Assembly (NCBI GenBank): GCA_020628375.1
Contig: JAHDFD010000030.1
Location: 1-35,926 of the forward strand
DNA: 35,926 nucleotides
Source of the DNA: Chitinophagales bacterium
GTDB taxonomy: Bacteria > Bacteroidota > Bacteroidia > Chitinophagales > UBA2359
Direction of reading: 5' to 3'
Shown: positions 6,894 to 15,452 of the stretch, one piece after another
Position numbering within the stretch: position 1 is the stretch's first letter
Layout of the letters: each line of letters begins with the position of its first letter
Translations under genes and position numbers: made by a program
Notes under the pieces: generated by a model
What the model was told of the DNA's origin: nothing
What the model saw: only the letters and a program-made list of their open reading frames with translations
Database searches by the model: none

Positions 6894-9038
6894 ATGGATT
6901 ACGAAAAACTTAGTAGTTATATTATAAATCTTCTCAAAAAAGAGCTTGATCCAAGGTTATATTATCATAGTATAGAGCATACACTAGGGGTAATTAATGA
7001 TTGCGAATTATTGTTCGATCAATATGATTTAACCGATGAAGATAAATCTATTGTTAAAACTGCAGCACTTTTACATGATGTTGGGTTTCTAGTGGTATAT
7101 CATAATCATGAAGAAAAAGGAAGTATTATGGCAGGTAAAATCCTTCCAGAATATGGTTATAGTAAAGAACAGATAAGCAAGATTCAAAGATTAATAGAAG
7201 TAACAAGAGTACCAGAGAAACCACTAAACGAACTGGAATATATTATTGTTGATGCAGATCTGTTTTATTTAGGTACCGATACTTTTAATCGCATATCAGG
7301 GAATTTATTCAAAGAGTGGTCTGCTTTTAATCTTGTTGATGGAATTGAGGATTTCTTACAAAAACAAATTAATTTCCTCGAATGGCATGAGTATTACACA
7401 CCTTACGCCAAAGAATTACTGAATAATAAAAAAGAAAAAAATCTTCTTTTAGTCAAAGAAGAACTCAAAAGGCTTAGCAATAATAACGATATAAGTTCTA
7501 AAAAAATCATTCCTTTTCATTCCTGGAAAGATAATAAATTACTTAAAAATCTTTCTGAAGAGCAATTCGCTTTTCTGGAAGACTATATTGAGAAGAGACA
7601 TTACGAAAAAGGGGATATTATTGTAAAAGAGGGAGCCGGTGGTGATGAAATATATCTAATAGAGCAAGGAAAAGTCATCATTGAAAAGCAAGGTGTTGAG
7701 TTGGCAACAAAAGAAGCAGGGGATTTTTTTGGTACAATGATCTTAATTGAAGAAGCTAAACGTTCAGCTTCGGTTGTTGTAGCTGAAAAAGTACATCTGG
7801 TTATATTGAAAAAAACAGATATTTTCTCTATCTCAAAAGGTGTTGAGGAATCTACCTTCTTTAAAATTATTAAAAATCAACTTAAAGGACAACAAGCGGC
7901 TTTACGCTCTACCAATAATCTGGGGGTTTTACAGGCAAAAGGTCAGGAAACTGAAAAACAGAAAAGAAGACAATTCGGAACATTTATTTCTTACATAGTC
8001 GATAGTATTTCAAACTTCGTGATCTTGATCGATAATGATAGAAGAATCATGGATTCCAACAAAGCCTGGGAACGTATTTCAGGTTATAGTAAAAACGAAT
8101 TTGTTGGAAACCACCTTTTTAACTATGTCGATAATCTTGAAGAGATTATAGAAAGTAGCAGAAGCTTGAATCATAAGTTTAAGGAAACTAATATTTCCCA
8201 TTCAAGAGGTACTGCAGTACCTGTTCAGATGAATGCAACTCCTGTTTTTGAAGGAGAAGTGCTCAATGGCTATATAATTTCCGGAACCGATTTAACAACC
8301 GAATACAAAACAAGAGAACAGCTGGAAAAATATGTATTCGATCTAGAGGAAAAAAATATTTTACTACGACACTTTACTTATATTTTATCGCATGATCTGA
8401 AAGAACCGATCAGAACGATCAGAAGCTATTCCGATATGTTAAGTAAACGATATGCTGAAAGTCTTGATACGGTTGGGCTGGAATTTATTGAGTTTATAAA
8501 CGAAGGCACCAAAAAGCTCACAGCAATGATCGATGGTTTACTTGAATACTCTCGATTGGATAAGAAAGATGTAAATAAATCGGTTACTTCTTTAACCTTG
8601 CTGGTCGATGATGTAAAATTGGTGATAAAACGCTTGATAGAAGATTATGAGGGAACTGTAAATGTGAAAGACACATGTCAGGTGTTTGCAGATAAATTAT
8701 TGATAAAACAGGTCTTTCAAAATTTGATCGTGAATGCTCTTAAATATTCTAGATCAGACGTAAAACCTGTGGTGGAAGTAAATGCTTATCATATTGGAAA
8801 AGACACAATAATAAGGGTGAGCGATAACGGTAAAGGAATAAGTGAAGACAGGCTTGAAGAGGTATTCAATTTATTCCAACGAGGACCCGAAAAACATCAA
8901 GTAGAAGGAACCGGAATTGGTTTGGGAATCTGTCATAAGATCGTTTCGATGCACAGAGGTAAGATCTGGGTAGAGAGTACACTTGGAAAAGGTAGCGATT
9001 TCTTTATAAAATTACCATCGAAAAGTTCAGCAAGTTAG
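6894..9038 (+). CDS. HD / cyclic-nucleotide-binding / PAS / histidine kinase fusion protein
   Basis: A 714-residue cytosolic protein with four parts. Residues 1-195 are an HD domain (H25, H29, H61-D62, D120/D122) closely related to the preceding gene. About 215-325 is a cNMP-binding (CAP-ED) beta-barrel, with R290 in AKRSASV at the phosphate-binding position but Thr281 where FGE usually has the ribose-binding Glu (DFFGTM). About 365-475 is a PAS domain, followed by a short coiled coil. About 490-555 is HisKA with phosphoacceptor H500 (LSHDLKEP), then HATPase_c with N-box N610/N614 and G-boxes DNGKGIS and GTGIGLGI. It probably senses a cyclic nucleotide made by the upstream cyclases and signals through an unlinked response regulator. 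The ATG at 6894 is chosen by homology with the 5953 gene; ATG 6888 and TTG 6885 are alternatives. Confidence 0.9.
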   Translation: MDYEKLSSYIINLLKKELDPRLYYHSIEHTLGVINDCELLFDQYDLTDEDKSIVKTAALLHDVGFLVVYHNHEEKGSIMAGKILPEYGYSKEQISKIQRLIEVTRVPEKPLNELEYIIVDADLFYLGTDTFNRISGNLFKEWSAFNLVDGIEDFLQKQINFLEWHEYYTPYAKELLNNKKEKNLLLVKEELKRLSNNNDISSKKIIPFHSWKDNKLLKNLSEEQFAFLEDYIEKRHYEKGDIIVKEGAGGDEIYLIEQGKVIIEKQGVELATKEAGDFFGTMILIEEAKRSASVVVAEKVHLVILKKTDIFSISKGVEESTFFKIIKNQLKGQQAALRSTNNLGVLQAKGQETEKQKRRQFGTFISYIVDSISNFVILIDNDRRIMDSNKAWERISGYSKNEFVGNHLFNYVDNLEEIIESSRSLNHKFKETNISHSRGTAVPVQMNATPVFEGEVLNGYIISGTDLTTEYKTREQLEKYVFDLEEKNILLRHFTYILSHDLKEPIRTIRSYSDMLSKRYAESLDTVGLEFIEFINEGTKKLTAMIDGLLEYSRLDKKDVNKSVTSLTLLVDDVKLVIKRLIEDYEGTVNVKDTCQVFADKLLIKQVFQNLIVNALKYSRSDVKPVVEVNAYHIGKDTIIRVSDNGKGISEDRLEEVFNLFQRGPEKHQVEGTGIGLGICHKIVSMHRGKIWVESTLGKGSDFFIKLPSKSSAS

Positions 9039-9228
9039 AACAACGAATCGAAAGCATTATTCCATCTTGTTTCCACTTCATAATGTTCAATAGAGTTGAA
9101 ACACATTTGCTGTATAACTTAAGTCAATAGTCGATTTTTTTTGAGTAAATTTATATAATTTGAAATATGTACGGTAAAATATTTCTTAAACTGTATTACA
9201 TATTTAATAGACTCCTAAATAAACCGAC

Positions 9229-10818
9229 ATGAGGCGATTTTTGACCTATCTGCTAACTACTTTGTTATTTCCCTTTGCTTCTTTTGCCCAAGATGATGCA
9301 CGTGGTCTTGATGATAAGATCAATGACTTTCTCGCCCCTTATGCCACTAAAGCCTTAGAAACTGCACTAACGTCAATAACATTACCGGGCAATGTGGATC
9401 TGCCTATTGTTATAATGGTACTTGTTGGAGGAGCGATTTACTTCACCTTCTATTTTGGATTTGTAAATATTACCCGTTTCTGGACGGCTATAAACGTTGT
9501 AAGAGGTAAATATGATGCAATTGATGGTGCTGAAGAAAAAGAAGAGAATCTGGATATGGTGCATTCCCTTGATGGTGATGTTGTAGATACGATCAAAGTA
9601 GATGGAGCAGGAGAGGTAAGCCATTTTCAGGCACTCACAGCAGCTTTATCGGCAACAGTGGGTTTAGGAAATATTGGTGGTGTTGCTGTAGCTATTTCTT
9701 TAGGTGGTCCCGGAGCGACTTTCTGGATGATCATTGCAGGATTTTTAGGGATGTCTTCCAAGTTTGTGGAATGTACCCTTGGTGTAAAATACAGAGATGT
9801 TGGACCAGACGGAACGATATACGGAGGTCCGATGTATTACCTCAAAAAAGGCTTTCAGGAAAAAGGAGGCTTGTGGACCAGCTTTGGAAAAGTATTGGCT
9901 ACATTATTCGCTATAATGTGTGTTGCAGGTTCTTTTGGTGGAGGAAATATGTTTCAATCGAATCAGGCGTCTGCACTATTCATGAGCCGCTTTGGAATAG
10001 AGTCTGGCTATGCAGGTGTTTTATTCGGAAGTGTTATGGCATTGCTTGTAGGTATCGTAATTATAGGTGGAATAAAACGAATTGGTTCAATGACCGAAAA
10101 GATCGTTCCCTTTATGTGTGGTACTTATTTATTGGCAGCAATTATAATTATTCTGATGAAAATTGACTCTGTGCCAATGGCATTTGGCTTAATATTCAAA
10201 GGGGCTTTTTCCCCTGAAGGAATCGCTGGTGGTTTTCTTGGTGTATTGGTTGCCGGCTTTCAAAGAGCAGCATTTTCTAATGAAGCAGGCGTAGGATCAG
10301 CAGCAATAGCCCATTCTGCTGTTAAAACGAATTATCCGGCAAGTGAAGGGGTTGTTGCTTTGCTCGAACCATTTATTGATACAGTAATCGTTTGTACTAT
10401 TACAGCTCTGGTCATTATTATCACAAATGTAGAAGGAGGTTTTCTGAATTATGGAGTAGAAGCCGATGGTGTAACACTCACATCTACAGCATTCGATAGT
10501 GTAATTCCTGGTTTTTCATGGATTTTATTGGTTGCTGTAATCCTATTTGCATTTTCTTCTATGCTGTCATGGTCGTACTATGGTTTACAAGCGTGGATGT
10601 ACCTTTTTGGCAGAAATAAGATCGTAGAAAATACCTATAAAATTTTATTCCTGATATTCGTTGTTATAGGCGCAGCAGCAAGCCTTGGAGCAGTGTTGAG
10701 CTTTTCCGATGCTATGGTTTTTGCAATGATATTCCCCAATATGATCGGTATTATTTTCTTAGCTCCACAAGTTAAAAAAGAAATGAAACGATACATGAAT
10801 AAGATCAATAGTTTATAA
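9229..10818 (+). CDS. Sodium:alanine/glycine symporter (AGCS family), paralogue 2
   Basis: A 529-residue integral membrane symporter, highly similar along its length to the protein at 1452-3035, with the same unusual signal-like N-terminus (ending ASFAQ) and the same acidic insertion before [17 protein letters not shown] signatures TVGLGNIGGVAVAISLGG, GGPMYYL and [18 protein letters not shown] are present. Expected role: Na+-coupled uptake of small neutral amino acids. It lies 190 bp after the histidine kinase fusion on the same strand; co-regulation by that kinase is possible but not shown. A family 1 hairpin repeat begins about 80 bp after its stop codon; paralogue 1 also has a copy downstream. 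Confidence 0.93.
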   Translation: MRRFLTYLLTTLLFPFASFAQDDARGLDDKINDFLAPYATKALETALTSITLPGNVDLPIVIMVLVGGAIYFTFYFGFVNITRFWTAINVVRGKYDAIDGAEEKEENLDMVHSLDGDVVDTIKVDGAGEVSHFQALTAALSATVGLGNIGGVAVAISLGGPGATFWMIIAGFLGMSSKFVECTLGVKYRDVGPDGTIYGGPMYYLKKGFQEKGGLWTSFGKVLATLFAIMCVAGSFGGGNMFQSNQASALFMSRFGIESGYAGVLFGSVMALLVGIVIIGGIKRIGSMTEKIVPFMCGTYLLAAIIIILMKIDSVPMAFGLIFKGAFSPEGIAGGFLGVLVAGFQRAAFSNEAGVGSAAIAHSAVKTNYPASEGVVALLEPFIDTVIVCTITALVIIITNVEGGFLNYGVEADGVTLTSTAFDSVIPGFSWILLVAVILFAFSSMLSWSYYGLQAWMYLFGRNKIVENTYKILFLIFVVIGAAASLGAVLSFSDAMVFAMIFPNMIGIIFLAPQVKKEMKRYMNKINSL

Positions 10819-10897
10819 TCAAGGCAAATCGAATTGAAGCAATATAAGAAACTTGTCTTGTACCACTTTTTTATATTGTGTTTTTCTATTATGTTGA

Positions 10898-11034
10898 TTG
10901 TTGCGATAAATCTCAACTGTCAACAGTATAATAGGCCACTATCCACAAAAAAACATTATAATCGTGAAGAGTAAGGTTTTGTGGTCTGTTAAACAGTCGT
11001 CGATGTACAAAAATGTCATTATACATCGCAACTT
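10898..11034 (+). repeat. MITE-like hairpin repeat, family 1, copy 2
   Basis: Strongly similar to copy 1 at 3235-3379 and in the same orientation. Shared segments include GTTGCGATAAA, CAACTGTCAACAGTA, the TATAATCGTGAAGAGTA loop, and TACAAAAATGTCATTATACA before the right end CATCGCAACTT. One CTGTGGT repeat unit is missing relative to copy 1. It sits between the convergent symporter and sulfatase genes, so it may also act as a transcription barrier. Confidence 0.82.
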
Positions 11035-11049
11035 GAATTATCTATTCAA

Positions 11050-14001
11050 TTAATTCAGATAAATAGAAGTCTCACCTACCTTACTTCTGTTTATATTCCA
11101 TAAATTAAAATCCTGATTATTAACCACGCCATTGCAATCGGCATCGAAATGCTCATAACTGTTTACAATAGCAGAGTTAGAAGTCCACATATTAAAATCG
11201 AGGTTGTTTACGATACCATTATTATCGAAATCTCCTGCGTGTAATACATGTGCGTTTCCTTTGAATTTTACTTGTTGAACGCCTTCGGCTGTTATATTTG
11301 ATGTAGTAAAATCGTAAGTATTTGTTGTAGGAACACTTAATGCTGAAGCTGTTAATACGCCCAAATGCCCTTTGTGATAAATGGCAAACCGGTAATTTGT
11401 AGCTGAGTTAAGACTTGCGAAATTTACTCCACTTGTGCCATCTGTATCCATCAATGTTCCATCTTTTAAAAGGAAACAAGCTCGACTTTCTATTACCGTA
11501 TCCCAATTATTGGCATCGCGTGCCTGTACTAAAACCCAATCTACTATATCATCTGAAGGATAGAATAAAACAGATTCAATTCCATTATAGTTATAAGGAG
11601 CCACATTGAATGGTTGAGCAAAAGGAAGTAAGTTTCCATTATAAAGATTTACTTCCATTTCAGAAATAGATGAATTGTAAGGTCCTTCTAGATATAATTT
11701 CAGTTGAACATTAATATTACCTAAGGAACAGGCATTACATAAACCACCACAATCAATACCGGTTTCTCCTTGTCCCTGAATACCATCAGAACAAGTTCCG
11801 TGTGTGGCACCATCACCAAAACTAGTATCTGGTGTTCCCATAAAACAGCGTGGTATTTGGGGGAAATCTTCGGTTATAACATAAAAGTAATCGAATGTTT
11901 CAGTTCCATTATCTGTAGTAAGCGTAATGTTTTGTTGAATACCATTACATTCGTCAAGATCGGCAAATGCCAGATATTGATAATCATTTGTATAACGACC
12001 ATTGAAAGGCCCACAGGGAGCATTTACCCCATCACCGGATCTATCGCCATTTCTGAGTGCGTAACTTGGTAGCAGCTCTTTCATATTCCCATTAACATCG
12101 GGTCCATAACGATAAACGATCGGGTAACCATCGGCAGCCCAACCGATATGTAACGGCTCACTGGGAATAGTATTCGTTGTAGAAATACCGGCAGCTAAAT
12201 TTTCAACATAAGAAAACATATTTCCGTGATAATGATAGCCTTGAGGTCCAACGTGTGCAGAGGCGCAATCAAGGCTTACTAAACCAGAGCCAGGTCCCTG
12301 AACATTGGTTGGTTCAAATACCCAATTCCAATTATGCTCACCTGTATTTGGGTTTTCAAAAACAAATGGTAAAGCCGGAGCTGGAGCTAATAAAACCCCA
12401 TTATTGGCAACGCCAAAGAAAAATTCTGGTCGATTTACATTGTTCAATATAGAAACAGGAGTGCCATTATAAACTGGCGCAGCATCTACAAAAAACTGAT
12501 AATTCTGAGGTTGAGGTGCTCCATTGCCACTATTGGTGAAGCAGTAATCGTGGTCGGGGAAATTATTCGTTAATATCGTTCTCTGACCAGCATTCAGTGT
12601 TTCTATATACTGACTGGAAATAGTTGGTGTTGCACAGCAACCTATGTTCGTATAATTAGTTGTATTGTTATTATTACAAACAAAACCTGAGGTTGGCGTA
12701 CAGTCATCTACAGTAAGCTCGCTTCCATTCAGAATTAAATCCTGACATGACCAATCTATACGAATATCATAAGCTTCATAAAATAATTCATCTCTGACTG
12801 CTTGTTGAGCTATTGTTAAGCTATTAATTAAGTTATCAGTTTCCTGAGGATCGGCAATAAGATCGTAGAACTCTTCAGACAGATCATCATTTACGATCAG
12901 TTTATATTGATTATTTCGTATAGTATAAGCGTTGTCAAAATCTGAATAATTATATGGTCGTTCCGGACCACCAGCAGATGATAGTAAATGCTCAAAACTA
13001 AAACTATTATTTATTCCTCCTTGAAAGTTAGCTCCGGTCAGTTCTAAAATAGTAGCGTATAGATCTACTGTATGAACTAAGGCATCTTCTGTTGCATTTT
13101 GTCGGTTCACTCCGGCTCCGGCAACTATTAAAGGAACATGAATTCCACCCTGATACAAAGTTCCCTTTGAATGATCTGTTACGGTTACCTGATTGACGCC
13201 ATTAGGGGTGCCATTATCTCCAACGAAAATTACCACTGTATTGGCAAGTTGAGCGGGTGGAATATTGTATAATAATCTCCCTATTTCTGTATCCATTGCT
13301 TCGATCATTGCTCGGAACTTACGTTTATTCGTACCTACAGAAGTGGAATTGTATAAGTCGGCAGGTGGAACATGAAGCGGTACATGTGGTGCCACATGAG
13401 CTAACCACATAAACCAAGGCTGATTTTGATTATTGATCCATGAAATTGCTGCATTGGTAAAGTCAGTAGTTGCATAATTGGTTTCTTGAGAAAGAGAACC
13501 ATTACTATTGAGTTTTTCCCAGTCAAAATAATCGGGTACAGAAGAATTGAATACACCTTCATAATGGTCAATACCATGTTGAGCCGGATGTGTATAATCT
13601 GGTGGATCTGAAATATGCCATTTCCCAACTACGGCTTCGGCATAAGCATCACCTGTTTGGGAAGATAAAGCATTAAATACAGAGGTATGACTCACATCCA
13701 AATTCCCCGGTACGCCTAATACCCCGGTTTTAATACCATATTTCCCACTCATAATTGAAGATCGGGTAGGAGTACAAACCGGAGCTGACCACGTATTGGT
13801 AAAAGTAAGTCCTTCGTTGCGTAAACTATCGAGTGTTGGTGTTATGGGCATAATGGCATTATTACTATAACCATTAATATAATCAACTCCCAGATCATCT
13901 GCGATAATCAAAAGTATATTTGGTTGTGCCGGATTGGTTTGCGCGAAAGTACAAACACAATTCAATAGTAAAAATATATTTATCAGGATAAGATGTTTCA
14001 T
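11050..14001 (-). CDS. Secreted sulfatase fused to YHYH and dockerin-like domains
   Basis: A 983-residue exported protein with a signal peptide (MKHLILINIFLLLNCVCTFAQ). Residues about 27-410 are a type I sulfatase: metal-binding D35-D36 (IIADDLG) and the formylglycine site C76-T-P-T-R80 followed by SSIMSGKYG. About 480-720 is a YHYH domain (motif near residue 588). About 750 has a DGIQGQGETGIDCGG calcium-rich linker motif. The last 60 residues hold two EF-hand-like repeats (DFDNNGIVNNLDFN; DADCNGVVNNQDFN) resembling a type I dockerin. The sulfatase would remove sulfate esters, possibly from algal polysaccharides, after maturation by an anaerobic-type sulfatase-maturing enzyme that is not encoded here. 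There is no obvious type IX C-terminal domain. The sulfatase call is firm; the role of the C-terminal domains is uncertain. Confidence 0.9.
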   Translation of the reverse strand: MKHLILINIFLLLNCVCTFAQTNPAQPNILLIIADDLGVDYINGYSNNAIMPITPTLDSLRNEGLTFTNTWSAPVCTPTRSSIMSGKYGIKTGVLGVPGNLDVSHTSVFNALSSQTGDAYAEAVVGKWHISDPPDYTHPAQHGIDHYEGVFNSSVPDYFDWEKLNSNGSLSQETNYATTDFTNAAISWINNQNQPWFMWLAHVAPHVPLHVPPADLYNSTSVGTNKRKFRAMIEAMDTEIGRLLYNIPPAQLANTVVIFVGDNGTPNGVNQVTVTDHSKGTLYQGGIHVPLIVAGAGVNRQNATEDALVHTVDLYATILELTGANFQGGINNSFSFEHLLSSAGGPERPYNYSDFDNAYTIRNNQYKLIVNDDLSEEFYDLIADPQETDNLINSLTIAQQAVRDELFYEAYDIRIDWSCQDLILNGSELTVDDCTPTSGFVCNNNNTTNYTNIGCCATPTISSQYIETLNAGQRTILTNNFPDHDYCFTNSGNGAPQPQNYQFFVDAAPVYNGTPVSILNNVNRPEFFFGVANNGVLLAPAPALPFVFENPNTGEHNWNWVFEPTNVQGPGSGLVSLDCASAHVGPQGYHYHGNMFSYVENLAAGISTTNTIPSEPLHIGWAADGYPIVYRYGPDVNGNMKELLPSYALRNGDRSGDGVNAPCGPFNGRYTNDYQYLAFADLDECNGIQQNITLTTDNGTETFDYFYVITEDFPQIPRCFMGTPDTSFGDGATHGTCSDGIQGQGETGIDCGGLCNACSLGNINVQLKLYLEGPYNSSISEMEVNLYNGNLLPFAQPFNVAPYNYNGIESVLFYPSDDIVDWVLVQARDANNWDTVIESRACFLLKDGTLMDTDGTSGVNFASLNSATNYRFAIYHKGHLGVLTASALSVPTTNTYDFTTSNITAEGVQQVKFKGNAHVLHAGDFDNNGIVNNLDFNMWTSNSAIVNSYEHFDADCNGVVNNQDFNLWNINRSKVGETSIYLN

Positions 14002-14016
14002 AATTGTTATTTGGGA

Positions 14017-14243
14017 TAGAGTATGTTTATAAATTATTTTAAATTGAAAATCAGGTTCATAAAATATTGGTTTCTAGTTGATAGAAATTTAATAGAGCGT
14101 CGCTTAAAAAAGTGGTATTTTTTTAAGTTACTTCGACTCCGCTCAGTTACCGAAGGTCAGTGAGCGGAGTCGAACTGACGACATACTACAAGAATGTTGC
14201 TTTTTACCATCTTTTTAAGCGTTTCTCTAAAACACACTCTAAG
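14017..14243. repeat. AGAGTATGTTTA-ended element, family 2, deleted copy with an insertion
   Basis: The left end TAGAGTATGTTTAT (14017-14030) and right end CTCTAAAACACACTCTAAG (14225-14243) are imperfect inverted repeats. Positions 14017-14092 match two separated parts of the element at 6649-6850, joined across a deletion of about 70 bp that removes the internal hairpin. The right half is replaced by a separate palindromic insertion (14094-14228). The element fills the gap between two minus-strand genes. Confidence 0.65.
14094..14228. repeat. Nested palindromic element with 24-bp imperfect ends
   Basis: The outer arms (14094-14117 and 14205-14228) match at about 19 of 24 positions when one is reverse-complemented; both contain CGCTTAAAAA and TGGTA. 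Within them lies a perfect 14-bp inverted repeat, TTCGACTCCGCTCA (14132-14145) and TGAGCGGAGTCGAA (14161-14174), with a 15-nt loop. Palindromes of this TCGACTCCGCTCA type are common as intergenic repeats in Bacteroidota. Confidence 0.72.
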
Positions 14244-14249
14244 TTGTTC

Positions 14250-14705
14250 TTATAGATCGAATAATGTTTCAACTCGTTCTTTATGTAATCTGAAAGTTCT
14301 GTTTTTATCTTGGTACGTCAACTGTAATAAGTTAGCATGCTTATCTATATTCAATAAACAGGTATTGTAGAATTTCATAGATGTAGGATGCTCAGGTACA
14401 TTACTTAGTTCAGCAGAAATGATATAATGTTCAGTATCTTTTTTCATCGAACAAAACTCATAAGCAAGTGCATGATCGTTCAGGAAAAACTGTGAATTCT
14501 GTTCAATATATGTTTGAACATATTTGTCTTCTATGGTTGAGTTACCCTTTGTTCCTATCGTTTTTTCGAGGTCTTTTATATCGAATTTGATGTTAACGCT
14601 TACTTTGTTTGCATTCATTTCTACATCGAAAAATGCAATAGGTATTTCATGTGGAGTGAATAAGCCTGTAATTAGAAGTAAATTAAGAATTAATGACTTG
14701 ATCAT
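14250..14705 (-). CDS. Small exported protein, DUF6702-like
   Basis: A 151-residue protein with a short hydrophobic N-terminus (MIKSLILNLLLITGLF) that is probably a signal sequence. The body resembles the DUF6702 family of Bacteroidota: a beta strand with IKFDIKDLEKTIG, a central YIEQNSQFFLND segment, and a C-terminal FYNTCLLNIDKHANLLQL segment. The family has no known function; members are small periplasmic beta-rich proteins. Assignment is from remembered pattern and is moderate. It is on the same strand as the PAP2-like gene upstream but separated by 123 bp. Confidence 0.6.
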   Translation of the reverse strand: MIKSLILNLLLITGLFTPHEIPIAFFDVEMNANKVSVNIKFDIKDLEKTIGTKGNSTIEDKYVQTYIEQNSQFFLNDHALAYEFCSMKKDTEHYIISAELSNVPEHPTSMKFYNTCLLNIDKHANLLQLTYQDKNRTFRLHKERVETLFDL

Positions 14706-14828
14706 TCTGTAATAAGCATAGAATTAAAAAAAACGGGTAGTTCAATTCTTCGGTCTAAATTAGATACGAAAATCAGACCATAAAAGTTATTGAAGGGAAA
14801 TTGTACAAATTGAAAACAGACTTACAAT

Positions 14829-15443
14829 TCATAGGATCATAAAAGCGGCAAACTGTGCAAAAAAACCAAGCATATAACCTGCACTTACTTCCTGATTGGT
14901 ATGTGCATTCAGAATAAGTCGGGAAGTTCCGATAATTCCACCTATTAATATAGTGAGCATTAGTATAGGGCTTAAAGCATAAAGCGAAGTGGAAGAAGCA
15001 AAAAGAACGATAGCAAAAAATGCGCCTACACCAACGGTATGAAGACTTATTTTAAAGTACAATACATTCACCACATAAGCACCTGCAATAGATAACACAG
15101 CGCCTAACATTACCGGAGTCAAGCCTATTGGGAAAAAATCTTTCTTTATAAAAATAATGAAGGTCCAGAAAAAGAAAAACATAACAGCAATGAATGGAAT
15201 TGCTCTTTGTTGCCGTTCCTGCATTTTGAAATCATCTAACAATTTGCTTTTCTTCAAACCTATTAGTACAATAAGCGGTAAAAGTATGGTGTTGATAATA
15301 ACGTTAATGAGAATGATATTACTATTCGGTGAACCAAGTTTAGTATAATAATATGGATTGCACCACATCAAAAAAATAATGGCATACAAGGGCAGGAACA
15401 AAGGGTGGAAAAAGTAAGAAATGATATTGGCTAATAATTTCAT
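14829..15443 (-). CDS. PAP2-superfamily membrane protein
   Basis: A 204-residue protein with six predicted membrane helices. The C-terminal half carries type 2 phosphatidic-acid-phosphatase motifs: KISLHTVGVG (Ser and His of motif 2) and SRLILNAHTNQEVSAG (Arg, His and acidic residue of motif 3), spaced by two helices. The KxxxxxxRP motif 1 is not obvious; ERQQRAIPF (residues about 75-83) may be its remnant. Likely a lipid phosphatase or phosphotransferase, or a non-catalytic relative, in the inner membrane. The start codon lies 9 bp after the scpB stop, so the two are probably co-transcribed. Confidence 0.72.
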   Translation of the reverse strand: MKLLANIISYFFHPLFLPLYAIIFLMWCNPYYYTKLGSPNSNIILINVIINTILLPLIVLIGLKKSKLLDDFKMQERQQRAIPFIAVMFFFFWTFIIFIKKDFFPIGLTPVMLGAVLSIAGAYVVNVLYFKISLHTVGVGAFFAIVLFASSTSLYALSPILMLTILIGGIIGTSRLILNAHTNQEVSAGYMLGFFAQFAAFMIL

Positions 15444-15452
15444 AAGCTCTAC

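Noticed and set aside
3466..9038. A Pycsar or CBASS anti-phage system
   Set aside because: The catalytic residues are of the adenylyl type (Lys/Asp), the cyclases carry six-helix membrane domains, and no nuclease, TIR or membrane-killing effector is present; the read-out is a histidine kinase.
9771..10166. A 131-codon plus-strand frame inside symporter 2
   Set aside because: It is out of frame with the well-supported AGCS gene, rich in Trp, Arg and Cys, and shows no family features; it is a shadow.
3235..11034. Composite transposon bounded by the two direct hairpin repeats
   Set aside because: No transposase or integrase is encoded between them and target duplications are not evident, so only the repeat pairing is reported.
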